From: Bradyrhizobium sp. AZCC 2176
GTDB lineage: Bacteria; Pseudomonadota; Alphaproteobacteria; Rhizobiales; Xanthobacteraceae
Assembly (NCBI RefSeq): GCF_036924645.1
Contig: NZ_JAZHRX010000001.1
Span: 5,049,501-5,113,500 of the forward strand
DNA length: 64,000 bases
Direction of reading: 5' to 3'
This document shows positions 1-8,997 of the stretch, piece after piece (positions within the stretch are counted from its first letter, which is position 1; each line of letters begins with the position of its first letter). The notes under the pieces were generated by a model. That model was not told the DNA's origin. It saw nothing but the letters and a program-made list of their open reading frames with translations, and ran no database searches. Both the position numbers and the translations under genes were made by a program.

Positions 1-471
1 AAGATCGTCGGCGTTGACATCAACGATTCCAAGGAGGATTGGGGCCGCCGTTTCGGCATGACCCATTTCGTCAATCCGACCAAGGTCAGCGACATCGTTC
101 AGCATCTGGTCGGGCTTACCGACGGCGGCGCCGACTACACCTTCGACTGCACGGGCAACACCGGGGTGATGCGGCAGGCGCTCGAAGCGTGCCATCGCGG
201 CTGGGGCGTCTCGGTCATTATCGGCGTCGCCGAGTCCGGCAAGGAAATCGCTACCCGGCCGTTCCAGCTCGTGACCGGCCGCGTCTGGAAGGGAACGGCA
301 TTTGGCGGCGCGCGCGGCCGCACCGATGTGCCGAAAATCGTCGACTGGTACATGAACGGAAAGATCGAGATCGATCCGATGATCACACACGTCCTCAAGC
401 TGGAGGAGATCAACCAGGGATTCGATCTCATGCACCAGGGCAAGTCGATCCGCTCGGTTGTCGTGTTCTGA
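1..471 (+). CDS. frmA: S-(hydroxymethyl)glutathione dehydrogenase / class III alcohol dehydrogenase, C-terminal part
   Basis: This is the last 156 residues of a zinc-dependent class III alcohol dehydrogenase; the 5' part lies outside the window. The family oxidises S-hydroxymethylglutathione, the formaldehyde-glutathione adduct, with NAD in the cytoplasm. The visible part is the end of the nucleotide-binding domain (the D-C-T-G-N-T-G segment around codons 50-56) and the C-terminal catalytic half ending in S-V-V-V-F. The full family length is about 370 residues, so roughly 210 are missing. It is followed after 33 bases by gfa, the usual partner in glutathione-linked formaldehyde detoxification, which supports the FrmA assignment over other zinc alcohol dehydrogenases. 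Confidence 0.93.
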   Translation, partial: KIVGVDINDSKEDWGRRFGMTHFVNPTKVSDIVQHLVGLTDGGADYTFDCTGNTGVMRQALEACHRGWGVSVIIGVAESGKEIATRPFQLVTGRVWKGTAFGGARGRTDVPKIVDWYMNGKIEIDPMITHVLKLEEINQGFDLMHQGKSIRSVVVF

Positions 472-504
472 CTGGAGAACTTCAAACACAAGGAGGATAA
501 GCCC

Positions 505-1074
505 ATGACTGTTCATATTCACCCATCGATTGACAGCGGCGTAAAGAAGGGGACCGGCAGCTTCGCCGGCGGCACCCTTGTCTGCAAATGCACGGACAGG
601 CCGGTCAAGGTCGCCATCAAGGGCGATGTCGCCCACAACCACGCCTGCGGCTGCACCAAATGCTGGAAGCCCGAAGGCGCAACCTTCTCCGTCGTGGCCG
701 TCGTCCCGCGCGACAATGTGAAGGTGATCGAGAACGGCGACAAGCTGCAGATTGTCGACGCGGCGGCGGCGATCCAGCGCTATGCCTGCAAAGCCTGCGG
801 CACGCATATGTACGGCCGGATCGAGAACACCGGGCATCCATTCTACGGGCTCGACTTCATCCATCCCGAGCTGTTCCAGGAGGGTGGATGGGCGGCACCG
901 GGGTTTGCCGCGTTCGTATCGTCCGTACTGGAGTCTGGCGTCCAGCCGGGCGAGATGGATGGAATCAGGGCTAGGCTGAAGGAACTCGGGCTGGAACCCT
1001 ATGATTGCCTGTCACCGCCTTTGATGGATGCGATCTCGAGCCATGTGGCCAAGGCCAAGGCAAAAGCAGCTTGA
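505..1074 (+). CDS. gfa: S-(hydroxymethyl)glutathione synthase (glutathione-dependent formaldehyde-activating enzyme)
   Basis: A 189-residue protein of the Gfa family, which promotes condensation of formaldehyde with glutathione. The zinc-binding cysteine pattern is visible: C-K-C near residues 28-30, C-G-C-T-K-C near residues 48-53, and C-K-A-C-G near residue 96. The length matches the family. The ATG is preceded by AGGAGGA about 8 bases upstream, so the start is well supported. It sits directly behind the formaldehyde dehydrogenase gene and very likely shares its transcript. The stop codon lies inside a short near-tandem duplication (1069-1099). Confidence 0.95.
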   Translation: MTVHIHPSIDSGVKKGTGSFAGGTLVCKCTDRPVKVAIKGDVAHNHACGCTKCWKPEGATFSVVAVVPRDNVKVIENGDKLQIVDAAAAIQRYACKACGTHMYGRIENTGHPFYGLDFIHPELFQEGGWAAPGFAAFVSSVLESGVQPGEMDGIRARLKELGLEPYDCLSPPLMDAISSHVAKAKAKAA

Positions 1075-1099
1075 ACAAAGGCGGCTTGAACAAAGCGGC
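1069..1099 (+). repeat. Short near-tandem duplication across the gfa stop codon
   Basis: GCTTGAACAAAGGCGGC at 1069-1085 is followed by GCTTGAACAAAGCGGC at 1084-1099. The first copy contains the gfa stop codon. The copies differ by one G, so this looks like a small slippage duplication. Confidence 0.6.
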
Positions 1100-1142
1100 C
1101 TGAAACCGGCGCTGGCCTGATGCTGCGCAATTTTTGAACTCG

Positions 1143-1166
1143 CGCTGATGGCGATTGCCATCAGCG
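1143..1166 (+). terminator. Perfect hairpin downstream of gfa, possible terminator
   Basis: CGCTGATGGC (1143-1152) and GCCATCAGCG (1157-1166) form a perfect 10-bp stem closed by the loop GATT. It lies 69 bases after gfa. There is no U-tract after the stem, so it may be a weak terminator or an mRNA 3'-end stabiliser. The rest of the 1075-1559 gap holds no gene I can support; a 9-of-12 match to a sigma-54 promoter at 1442-1457 is too weak to annotate. Confidence 0.5.
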
Positions 1167-1559
1167 GAGTTTCAGCAGCGCCGCGAGGTCATGCAATTCG
1201 TTTGTTGATGCTTGTTGATGCTGGCGCGTAAAGTAGCCCGCCGGCAGCAAAGGTCATGCAGCCACCCGAGCCGGCGGCTTTCTGGCGCGAGTGGCCCCCC
1301 TACACAATTCCCTGATACCGAAGCCCTCTGAGGTCTTTGCTCAATCGCCATGCCGTCCATGGCAAGTTGGGGCGCGTGCGCAATCGGCTGCACTTGACCG
1401 ATCGTCTGATTTTGCATGCTGCGGTGCGATGTGCTTTGCCGTGGCAGCCGCAATGCTGAAGGCCGACGTCTTTCGAAGGTGTTGACCCATTGAGCGGTTC
1501 CCTTCTATGGACGATGCTGCCTGACCGCACAGACGTTACCTCGCGAAGGATTCCCCACG

Positions 1560-2750
1560 ATGCCGATCGCCACAGAGGCTGCATTCATTCTACCCGACGA
1601 TTTCGCCGGCGCCGCGCTGATGGGGCGGATCTGGCGTCCCGACCTTGCCGGCCCGTCGGTGGTCGCAATCCGCCAGGACGGCGTGTTCGACATCACCGAC
1701 GAATTTCCCACCGCCAGCGAGCTTGCCGCCGCCACCGACCCGGCGCGGGCGCTGCGCGCGGCGCGCGGCGGACGGGTAGGGACGCTGCAGGATCTGTTGA
1801 ACAACACGCCGCCCGACACCCGCGATCCGACCAGGCCATGGCTGCTGGCCCCGATCGACCTGCAGGTGATCAAGGCTGCCGGTGTCACCTTCGCGGTGTC
1901 GATGTTGGAGCGGGTCATCGAGGAGCGGGCGCGCGGCAATCCGGATTCGGCAGAGGCGATCCGGGCCGAGGTGACGCGGATCGTCGGCACCGACCTGTCG
2001 CAGTTGAAGCCGGGCTCGGCCGAAGCGCAGCACGTCAAGGACGTTCTGGTTTCCCAGAATGCCTGGAGCCAGTATCTCGAAGTCGGCATCGGGCCGGACG
2101 CCGAGGTGTTTACCAAGGCGCCCGTTCTGTCGGCGGTGGGCACATGCGTGGATGCGGGCCTGCACCCGAAATCAACCTGGAATAATCCGGAGCCCGAGGC
2201 GGTGCTGGTGGTGACGCGCGATGGCCGTATCGTCGGCGCCACGCTTGGCAACGATGTTAATTTGCGCGACTTCGAAGGACGCTCGGCGCTGCTGTTGTCC
2301 AAGGCCAAGGACAACAACGCCTCCTGCGCCATCGGGCCGTTCGTGCGGTTCTTCGACGCGAGCTTCACGCTCGACGACGTCAGGAGGATGGAAATCTCGC
2401 TGGAGGTGAAGGGACCGGAAGGCTTCGTCCTGCATGGCGCATCCTCGCTGACCCAGATCAGCCGGGACCCGGCCGATATTGTCGGGCAGACGATCAACGA
2501 GAACCATCAATATCCCGATGGTTTCGTGTTGTTCCTCGGCACCATGTTCGCGCCGATCCAGGATCGTGCTGCGAAGGGGCAGGGGTTCACCCATGTGGTA
2601 GGCGATCTGGTGACGGTCGCCACGCCGAAGCTCGGCCGGCTGACCAATCGCATGCGCCACAGCGGCGATTGCGAACCTTGGCAATTCGGCCTGACGGAGC
2701 TCTTCGCCGCGTTGATGCGCCGCAAGGGCGTCAGCCGAAGCAGCAATTAG
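1560..2750 (+). CDS. Fumarylacetoacetate hydrolase (FAH) family protein
   Basis: A 396-residue protein whose C-terminal half carries the FAH-family metal site: P-E-P-E at residues 210-213, with E211 and E213 as likely metal ligands, G-N-D-V-N with D232, and the following S-K-A-K-D-N segment with K248/K250. The family cleaves C-C bonds of acyl-pyruvates or dehydrates sugar-acid derived 2-keto-3-deoxy acids using Mg or Mn. The first 180 residues form a longer N-terminal domain than in minimal isomerase/hydrolase members. AAGGA lies 9 bases before the ATG. The next gene, 34 bases away, is a sugar-type dehydrogenase, so a sugar-acid pathway is plausible. The substrate cannot be read from the sequence. 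Confidence 0.85.
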   Translation: MPIATEAAFILPDDFAGAALMGRIWRPDLAGPSVVAIRQDGVFDITDEFPTASELAAATDPARALRAARGGRVGTLQDLLNNTPPDTRDPTRPWLLAPIDLQVIKAAGVTFAVSMLERVIEERARGNPDSAEAIRAEVTRIVGTDLSQLKPGSAEAQHVKDVLVSQNAWSQYLEVGIGPDAEVFTKAPVLSAVGTCVDAGLHPKSTWNNPEPEAVLVVTRDGRIVGATLGNDVNLRDFEGRSALLLSKAKDNNASCAIGPFVRFFDASFTLDDVRRMEISLEVKGPEGFVLHGASSLTQISRDPADIVGQTINENHQYPDGFVLFLGTMFAPIQDRAAKGQGFTHVVGDLVTVATPKLGRLTNRMRHSGDCEPWQFGLTELFAALMRRKGVSRSSN

Positions 2751-2784
2751 CTTCGGGCTGCGCTAAGCAAGGAGACTTTCCGCA

Positions 2785-3954
2785 ATGGCCAAAATCAGGG
2801 TCGGTCTGGCCGGCTGCGGCTTCGTGTCCGAGCTGCACATGCATGCCTACCGGCGTGCCTACGGCGTGGAGGTCGAAGTCAGGGCTGTTGCGGCCAGAGG
2901 TGATCATGTCGTCGAGTTTGCCCGTCGGCACCGGATCCCGACGGCATATCGCAGCTTTCGCGACTTGATCGCCGATACTGATATCGATGTCGTCGACATC
3001 TGCACGCCGCCCAATGTGCACACGTCGATGATCGTCGCTGCGATGCAGGCCGGTAAACATGTGATCTGCGAGAAGCCATTCGCAGGCTATTTCGGGCGCG
3101 AAGGCGACAGACCTCCGATCGGCAAGCATGTGCCCAAAGCATTGATGTACGAGCGGGTGCTGGAAGAAATGGCCGCGACCCGTGCCGCGATCGACAAGAC
3201 CGGCCGGCTCTTCATGTATGCCGAGGATTGGATCTACGCGCCGGCGGTAACCAAGACGGTCGAGATCCTCAAGGCCACCAAGGACAAGATCCTGTTCATG
3301 AAGGGGGAGGAAAGCCACTCTGGCTCGCATGCCGCGCACGCCGCGCAGTGGGCGATGACCGGCGGTGGCTCGCTGATCCGGATGGGATGCCATCCGCTTT
3401 CTGCGGTGCTCTATCTCAAGCAGGTCGAGGCGAAGGCGCGTGGCGAGGCGATCAGCGTCGCGAGCGTGACGTGTGACGTCGGCAATGTCACGGCATGCCT
3501 GCGTCCGGATGAACGGGCCGTGCTCAAGGCCAATCCCGTCGATGTCGAGGATTGGGGCGTGCTCACGGCCACCTTTTCCGACGGCACCAAGGCCACGGTG
3601 TTTTCCGGCGACATGATCCTCGGCGGTGTGCGCAACCTGATCGAAACCTATACCAGCAGCGGCTCGCTATTCGCCAACATCACGCCGAATACGCACATGA
3701 TGAGCTATCAGACCAGCGAGGAGAAGCTCGCGAGCGTCTACATCACCGAAAAGGTCGATCGGAAGACCGGCTGGCAATATGTCTGTATCGAGGAGGAATG
3801 GACGCGCGGCTACGTGCAGGAAATCCAGGACTTCATGGAATGCGTCGCAACCGGCCGGCAACCGCTCTCGGATCTGGCATTGGCCTTTGAGACCATCAAG
3901 GTCAACTACGCCGGCTATTGGGCCGCCGAAGAGGGCCGCCGCGTGATGCTGTGA
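2785..3954 (+). CDS. Gfo/Idh/MocA family NAD(P)-dependent oxidoreductase
   Basis: A 389-residue dehydrogenase. The N-terminal Rossmann fold starts with V-G-L-A-G-C-G-F at residues 6-13, and the family's E-K-P motif is at residues 96-98. The C-terminal alpha/beta domain has a histidine in the G-C-H-P segment that may be the catalytic acid/base. Family members oxidise or reduce cyclic sugars, inositols or related polyols. There is a strong AAGGAG 9 bases before the ATG. It closely follows the FAH-family gene, and the two probably form one unit for degrading a sugar or sugar acid. The substrate is unknown. Confidence 0.9.
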   Translation: MAKIRVGLAGCGFVSELHMHAYRRAYGVEVEVRAVAARGDHVVEFARRHRIPTAYRSFRDLIADTDIDVVDICTPPNVHTSMIVAAMQAGKHVICEKPFAGYFGREGDRPPIGKHVPKALMYERVLEEMAATRAAIDKTGRLFMYAEDWIYAPAVTKTVEILKATKDKILFMKGEESHSGSHAAHAAQWAMTGGGSLIRMGCHPLSAVLYLKQVEAKARGEAISVASVTCDVGNVTACLRPDERAVLKANPVDVEDWGVLTATFSDGTKATVFSGDMILGGVRNLIETYTSSGSLFANITPNTHMMSYQTSEEKLASVYITEKVDRKTGWQYVCIEEEWTRGYVQEIQDFMECVATGRQPLSDLALAFETIKVNYAGYWAAEEGRRVML

Positions 3955-3973
3955 TGACGAACGAACTTTCTTC

Positions 3974-4054
3974 CTTCTCCCCGTGTGGGAGAAAGTGGCG
4001 CGGACGAATGTCCGCGCCGGATGAGGGGTCTCCCACAAGGGGAGAGGGTGAGAA
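3974..4054. repeat. Intergenic palindromic element (CTCCCC...GGGGAG type)
   Basis: Between two convergent genes lies an inverted-repeat cluster. An outer pair CTTCTCCCC / GGGGAGAGGG surrounds a perfect inner hairpin, GGCGCGGAC (3997-4005), loop GAAT, GTCCGCGCC (4010-4018). A shorter relative lies at 58297-58334. Similar elements are, to my knowledge, common between genes in Bradyrhizobium and Rhodopseudomonas. It may also act as a bidirectional terminator here. Confidence 0.6.
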
Positions 4055-4075
4055 GCCGCCGACGCTGGCCAAACC

Positions 4076-5386
4076 CTACGCCGCGTAGACCGATGATTTT
4101 GGCAGCGGGAACACCGGCTCCTGCGTCCTTATGTTGGTCGGCCAGACCACCGCGATATGCTCGCCGGCATTCTGCATCACGACCGGGGTCGAGCGCTCGT
4201 TCTGGCCGGAAAGCGGCGTGCCGGGCCGATAGAATTTCACGCCATAGCCCTGGATGGTGCCGCCCGGTGGGATGTCGACGTCGAGCGCCGCCTTGCGAAC
4301 GGCTTCGGGATCGAAACCGCCATATTTCTCCTTGGCGACGGGCAGCACGTTGTTGAGCAGGACCCAGGTCTGGTTGAAGCCCATCGAGCAGTGCGGCGGA
4401 ACGTCGGTCGCGCCGGTTTTCTCCTTGTAGCGTGCGACCATGGTCTTGGTGAGATCGCCGATCCCGGGCGCGAGTTTCGAAGCGTCGAGCAATTGCGCAG
4501 GCACGGGATCAATATTGCAGAAATTGTCGATGTCCGCGGCGAACGTCGCCCGCAGCTTGTCGAGCTGGCTATAGCCCGCGCCGGCGCCGAACAGCATCTT
4601 GAACTTGAGGCCGTTCTCGCGCGCCTGGCGCAGAAACAGGGTGATATCGGGGTTGTATCCCGCATGCGAGATGACGTCTGGCCGGGCCCGTTTGAGCTTG
4701 GTCACCAGCACCGAGAGGTCGGGCGCGGACGCTGAATAACCTTCCCTGAGTACGACCTGAAGGCCGGCTTCCTTGGAATAAGCCTCGTCGGCGGCGGCAA
4801 CCCCGACACCATAGGGACCATCCTCGTGGATCAGCGCGACCTTGACTTCCTTGGGATCCATGCCGAGCTTGGCTTTGGCGTGCTCGCTGATGAAACTGGC
4901 GAAGGCCTGACCATACTGGTCGGAATGAATCTGCGCGCGAAAGACGTATTGCAGGTTCTTGTCCTTGAACACGGCGGTCGAAACCGCGGTCGTGATCCAG
5001 AGGATCTTTTTCTGCTGCTCGACCTTGGAGGCGAGCGGGACGGCGTGCGAGCTCGCGTAAACGCCGTTGATGATGTCGATCTTTTCCTGATCGATCAGGC
5101 GATTGGCCTCATTGATCGCAACGTCGGGCTTGCTTTGTGAATCGGCCGCGACGGCGGAAACCTTGTACTTGCCGCCGATGCCGCCCTTCTCGTTGACGAG
5201 GTCGATGGCAATCTGCGCGCCGATCGAGGAGGCGACCGAGCCGCCTGCAGCAAAGGGGCCGGTCAGATCGTAGATCAGGCCGATGCGCACCGTCTCGGCT
5301 TGTGCCTGCGCGCGGGTCCAATCCAGGCTGAATGCAGCGGCGGCAGCCGCAGAAGTCTTCAGCAGCGTTCTGCGTGAAGTCGGCAT
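4076..5386 (-). CDS. ABC transporter substrate-binding protein, branched-chain amino acid (LivJ) type
   Basis: A 436-residue periplasmic binding protein of the Leu/Ile/Val type (periplasmic fold I). After the signal peptide the mature protein opens with V-R-I-G-L-I-Y-D-L-T-G-P-F, typical of the class. The signal has a twin arginine (S-R-R-T-L-L-K) followed by an alanine-rich core, so Tat export is likely. I chose the ATG at 5386 because GGGAGG lies 6 bases upstream; an in-frame start 20 codons earlier has no such site. No permease or ATPase is adjacent, so it is an orphan binding protein, as is common in this family. The ligand is unknown. Confidence 0.9.
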   Translation of the reverse strand: MPTSRRTLLKTSAAAAAAFSLDWTRAQAQAETVRIGLIYDLTGPFAAGGSVASSIGAQIAIDLVNEKGGIGGKYKVSAVAADSQSKPDVAINEANRLIDQEKIDIINGVYASSHAVPLASKVEQQKKILWITTAVSTAVFKDKNLQYVFRAQIHSDQYGQAFASFISEHAKAKLGMDPKEVKVALIHEDGPYGVGVAAADEAYSKEAGLQVVLREGYSASAPDLSVLVTKLKRARPDVISHAGYNPDITLFLRQARENGLKFKMLFGAGAGYSQLDKLRATFAADIDNFCNIDPVPAQLLDASKLAPGIGDLTKTMVARYKEKTGATDVPPHCSMGFNQTWVLLNNVLPVAKEKYGGFDPEAVRKAALDVDIPPGGTIQGYGVKFYRPGTPLSGQNERSTPVVMQNAGEHIAVVWPTNIRTQEPVFPLPKSSVYAA

Positions 5387-5644
5387 CGTGTCCTCCCACT
5401 GATTTATCATTATCGCCGGGGACTGGTTCTTCCAGTTCTCGGTCAAGTATTTGGAGAATGCGGAGAGAAGTCAACCTGCGGGCACTCGTCATGGCTCGCC
5501 CGCGGTTGCAGTAGCCGTAGGCCGGGCAGGTCAATGACGGCGGGCTTGCCGACTAAAGTCTGATAACGCAGATCGCTGTAGGGGCAAGGCTCTCGGTGGC
5601 TTTGGCTGCTGCCGATACCCGGTCCGTCGCGTTGATCGAGTAGC

Positions 5645-6130
5645 CTAGCGTCGCAACGCCGTCTCGGGGACCGCCCTGCGCACCACTTCGCGCATCGCAA
5701 AACTCGAATGGATGCGCGCGACGCCGGGCATCCGCGAAAGATGTTGTTTGTGGATGCGCTCGAAGTCCGCGATATCGCGCGCGATCACCTGCAGATGATA
5801 ATCGTCGCTCCCGGACATCAGATGGCAGGACACCACATCGGGACAACGCGCGATCGCAGCTTCGAATGCGGCGAGATAATCTTCGCTCTGCTTCTCCAAT
5901 GTGATGGTGACGACGACCGTCGTGACCAGCCCAAGCGCAGTCGGCTCGAGATCGGCCCGGTAGCCGCGAATGATGCCGGCTTCCTCGAGTTGACGGATTC
6001 GGCGGGCGCAGGCGGTCGGCGACAGGCCAACCTTTTCGGCGAGTTCGATCTGGCTTGCCCGGGCGTCGGAGAGCAGCTCGGATAGAATCCGAAAATCAAT
6101 GCGATCAAGCTCGGTCACGCTATGATTCAC
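5645..6130 (-). CDS. Lrp/AsnC family transcriptional regulator
   Basis: A 161-residue regulator with an N-terminal winged helix-turn-helix (about residues 5-60, including the L-S-P-T-A-C-A-R-R-I-R recognition helix) and a C-terminal RAM ligand-binding domain. It is divergent from alanine dehydrogenase across 130 bases. That arrangement matches AldR-type regulators, which activate ald in response to alanine. The probable role is control of ald and itself, inferred from position. The start is uncertain: GTG at 6130 and GTG at 6118 are both possible and neither has a clear ribosome-binding site. Confidence 0.9.
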   Translation of the reverse strand: MNHSVTELDRIDFRILSELLSDARASQIELAEKVGLSPTACARRIRQLEEAGIIRGYRADLEPTALGLVTTVVVTITLEKQSEDYLAAFEAAIARCPDVVSCHLMSGSDDYHLQVIARDIADFERIHKQHLSRMPGVARIHSSFAMREVVRRAVPETALRR

Positions 6131-6260
6131 TAGTAAGTTGCGCTACGGCGCAGGATATGTGCGAAAACTGATGCTCGCAAGCCGTAATTCGCTGAGAGAC
6201 GCTGCCGGCTCAGGGGTATTTTTGTCATCGGACAACAGCTTCCATGCAGGAGCGAAGCCC

Positions 6261-7376
6261 GTGCGGATCGGCGTACCCAAGGAAATCAAGGTCGATGAAT
6301 ACCGCGTTGGTCTGACGCCTGCGTCGGTTCGGGAATATGTGACGCGGGGGCATGACGTGATCGTCGAGCAAGGGGCCGGGCTCGGCATCGGGGCGGGCGA
6401 CGACGTTTATCGCTCGGCCGGGGCTGCGATCGTGGACACGGCCGCCGAAATCTTTGCGACTGCCGACATGGTCATCAAGGTCAAGGAGCCGCAGCCGACG
6501 GAGTGGTGCCAGCTTCGCGAAGATCAAATCCTCTTCACCTATTTGCACCTGGCGCCGGATATCGCGCAGACCAAGGGACTTCTGGCATCCGGCTGTACCG
6601 CGATCGCCTATGAGACGGTGACGGACGCCCATGGCGGGCTCCCGCTGCTGGCCCCGATGAGCGAGGTGGCGGGACGATTGGCGATCGAGGCGGCGGGCGC
6701 CGCATTGCGAAAGTCGGCGGACGGCATGGGCAAGCTGATCGGCGGGGTGCCCGGTGTTGCGCCGAGCAGGATCGCGGTGATCGGCGGTGGCGTGGTCGGT
6801 ACGCAAGCCGCCAGAATGGCGGCCGGTCTCGGCGCCGATATCGTGATCCTGGACCGATCGCTGCCGCGGCTTCGCGTCCTCGACGAGATGTTCCTTGGGC
6901 GCGCTCGCACGCGCTACGCGACGCTGGAAGCGATCGAGGAGGAGGTGACCGGCGCGGACGTCGTCATTGGCGCCGTGCTGGTACCAGGCGCCAGCGCGCC
7001 GAAGCTCGTCTCCCGCGCGCATCTCGCCCGCATGAAACGCCGTGCCGTGCTGGTCGACGTCGCGATCGACCAAGGGGGTTGCTTCGAGACGTCGCGGCCG
7101 ACGACCCATCAGGCGCCGACCTATCTGGTCGACGAGATCGTGCATTATTGCGTTGCCAACATGCCGGGCGCCGTGCCCGTCACGTCGAGCCACGCGCTCA
7201 ACAATGCCACGCTGCCGTTCGGCCTGGCGCTGGCCGGAAAGGGCATCCGCGCCCTGATCGAGGATCCGCATCTGCGCGCCGGGCTCAACGTGCATCGCGG
7301 GCAGATCACCAACCGCGCGGTCGCCGACAGCCAGAATTTGCCAGCGGCGGTGGCCGAAAACATTCTGGCGGCGTGA
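6261..7376 (+). CDS. ald: Alanine dehydrogenase
   Basis: NAD-dependent L-alanine dehydrogenase, which interconverts alanine with pyruvate and ammonia in the cytoplasm. I chose the GTG at 6261, preceded by AGGAG with 8-base spacing. It gives M-R-I-G-V-P-K-E-I-K and 371 residues, the standard start and length for the family. Key residues fall at the usual positions: R15, K75 in V-K-V-K-E-P, and H96 in T-Y-L-H-L. The Rossmann motif G-G-G-V-V-G and the later V-D-V-A-I-D-Q segment with the catalytic Asp are present. A longer open frame extends upstream to 6138 but has no family similarity. A divergent Lrp-type regulator probably controls it. Confidence 0.97.
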   Translation: MRIGVPKEIKVDEYRVGLTPASVREYVTRGHDVIVEQGAGLGIGAGDDVYRSAGAAIVDTAAEIFATADMVIKVKEPQPTEWCQLREDQILFTYLHLAPDIAQTKGLLASGCTAIAYETVTDAHGGLPLLAPMSEVAGRLAIEAAGAALRKSADGMGKLIGGVPGVAPSRIAVIGGGVVGTQAARMAAGLGADIVILDRSLPRLRVLDEMFLGRARTRYATLEAIEEEVTGADVVIGAVLVPGASAPKLVSRAHLARMKRRAVLVDVAIDQGGCFETSRPTTHQAPTYLVDEIVHYCVANMPGAVPVTSSHALNNATLPFGLALAGKGIRALIEDPHLRAGLNVHRGQITNRAVADSQNLPAAVAENILAA

Positions 7377-7458
7377 CGTCCGCCGGCTGACAGGCGAGAG
7401 CAGGGCCGTTCGAAGCCTCGGGCAGAGCTGACGGCGGATTTTCTGCGGCAACGTACCT

Positions 7459-8364
7459 TCAGCGCTCGTAGCTTGCAGGGTCCGGATTATCCGATGGATG
7501 CGCAAAAGCGCCGCGCAGGACGGCTGTCATCGGAGTTTTGAAATTGAGCCCGTTGGGCGGGACCGGCGCTTCGAACCATTTTTTGTAAATCGCCTCGATC
7601 TCCGGGCTCTGGTAAAGTTCGGCAGTCACGCGGTCCGCCACCGCCTTGAAGGGCGCATCGTCCTTGCGCAGCATGATTCCGTAGGGTTCGGCCTTGGATA
7701 AGGCGTCGTCGCTGATGATGTAGGCAGACGGGTCCTTCGACCTTGCGATCGCGACGGCGAGCTGCACGTCATCGAGGACGTAGGCGGCGGCGCGGCCGGT
7801 TTCCAGCATGAGAAAGGCTTCCGCCTGATCCTTGGCCGCCAGCGGCGTGACGCCGAGATTGCGTGCGGCATTGACCTGGTTGAGCTGCACCATGTTGGTC
7901 GAGCCCGAAATCGCAACGACCGGCTTGCCTTTCAACTGGTCGATCGTGCGGATGTTGTCGGCCTTCCGTGCGGCAAACCGCGTCGCCGACAGAAAATGTG
8001 AGTTCGTGAACGCCACCTGGCGCTGCCGCTCCGCATTGTTGGTGGTGGAAGAGCAGACGAGATCAACCGTCCCATTCATCATGAGCGGAATGCGGTTGGA
8101 TGACGTCACCGGGAGCGTCTCAACGGTCACGTTGGAGCGGTTGAGTTGGTGCTTAACCGCGTCCACGATTTTCATGCAGATGTCGACGGCGTACCCAATC
8201 GCCTTCTGGTCGCCGTCCAAATAACTGAAGGGCACCGAGGCTTCCTGGATGCCGAGGATGATCTTGTTGGTCTCCTTGACCTTCTGAAGTGTCCCGGTCA
8301 GCTCGCTTGCATGCACTGGGACGGCGATCAGGGCAACGGCAAGCATGGTCAATGGCAGGCGCAT
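7459..8364 (-). CDS. ABC transporter substrate-binding protein, glutamate/aspartate (GltI) type
   Basis: A 301-residue periplasmic amino-acid binding protein of family 3. It resembles GltI along its length: S-V-P-F-S-Y near residue 40, T-S-S-N-R-I-P-L and C-S-S-T-T-N-N-A-E-R-Q in lobe 1, and M-L-R-K-D-D with P-I-P-P-like A-P-V-P-P-N-G-L-N near the end. A Sec signal peptide ending V-H-A-S is visible. I prefer the ATG at 8364 because GAGG lies 9 bases before it; an in-frame ATG at 8379 has no site. No transporter partners adjoin it, so it is an orphan binding protein, probably for an acidic amino acid. Confidence 0.9.
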   Translation of the reverse strand: MRLPLTMLAVALIAVPVHASELTGTLQKVKETNKIILGIQEASVPFSYLDGDQKAIGYAVDICMKIVDAVKHQLNRSNVTVETLPVTSSNRIPLMMNGTVDLVCSSTTNNAERQRQVAFTNSHFLSATRFAARKADNIRTIDQLKGKPVVAISGSTNMVQLNQVNAARNLGVTPLAAKDQAEAFLMLETGRAAAYVLDDVQLAVAIARSKDPSAYIISDDALSKAEPYGIMLRKDDAPFKAVADRVTAELYQSPEIEAIYKKWFEAPVPPNGLNFKTPMTAVLRGAFAHPSDNPDPASYER

Positions 8365-8679
8365 CACGGTGGACCTCATCGGATAGTGAACGGGTTTGCA
8401 GCGACCGAACGGATGGCCGCCGTGCCAATCGATAGCGGGCGACCGTAGTCGATCGGCACTTATTGCTGAATTAGTGACTGTGAAAACCGGCTATATCAAA
8501 GTTGCATTGCGGACGTGGCGCCAGGCGCCAGGAAAGCGCCGCGGGAGCGGATCGGTCTGATCGAATACCTGACGCGACAGGCGTCGACCTGTCGCTCGAT
8601 CGGTGTCATCACCTGCGGCGCACATAACCCCAGGGTATGTCGGCGTTCGCTGCCACTTTATTGCTCATGGCTTCCCGTG

Positions 8680-8943
8680 TTACTTGCCCTTGGTCTCGAC
8701 CTTCTGCTTCTCGTCTTCGTTCATTTTCTTCACCACTGGGTCGCGACTGGCTTCGCCGGTGGTCTGAGTTGTCGTAGCCGGCGGGCTTTTGTTTGGAATG
8801 GAGGTTTGCCCGGGCGGTGTCGTAGCCGGCCGCGTTGCGGTGGTGCTCGGCGGTGACGCCGTCTGAGCGGTCGCCGCCTGAGCATTCAACAGAAGCGCGC
8901 TCGACAGTGGCGACACCACGAGCGCTGTTGAGTTCGGTTTCAT
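8680..8943 (-). CDS. Small exported Thr/Pro-rich protein of unknown function
   Basis: An 87-residue protein with a Sec-type signal peptide (hydrophobic residues 8-22, cleavage near A-Q-A-A-T-A-Q). The mature part is low-complexity, rich in Thr, Pro, Ser and Ala, and ends in a charged [10 protein letters not shown] tail. No domain is recognised. The AGGAG ribosome-binding site is well placed 8-9 bases before the ATG and sits in the loop of a perfect hairpin (8944-8966), which supports a real gene. It stands alone between the orphan GltI-like gene and the molybdenum hydroxylase operon. The 300-base gap 8380-8679 contains no other gene I can support. Confidence 0.65.
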   Translation of the reverse strand: MKPNSTALVVSPLSSALLLNAQAATAQTASPPSTTATRPATTPPGQTSIPNKSPPATTTQTTGEASRDPVVKKMNEDEKQKVETKGK

Positions 8944-8966
8944 TGATCTGAACTCCTCTCAGATCA
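8944..8966 (-). promoter_or_regulatory. Hairpin presenting the Shine-Dalgarno sequence in its loop
   Basis: Read on the coding (minus) strand, TGATCTGA, loop GAGGAGT and TCAGATCA form a perfect 8-bp stem with a 7-base loop. The loop is the Shine-Dalgarno sequence, and the stem's 3' arm abuts the ATG of the small exported protein. The stem could modulate ribosome access. Whether it is regulatory is inference. Confidence 0.5.
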
Positions 8967-8997
8967 ACGAGAACGGTCCGTTCAGTCTAACGTTCCC

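Noticed and set aside
1442..1457. GG-N10-GC element upstream of the FAH-family gene
   Set aside because: Only 9 of 12 positions match and no nitrogen-related context supports it.
6138..6260. Longer alanine dehydrogenase start upstream of the GTG at 6261
   Set aside because: The extra 41 residues have no family similarity and the GTG has an ideal AGGAG.
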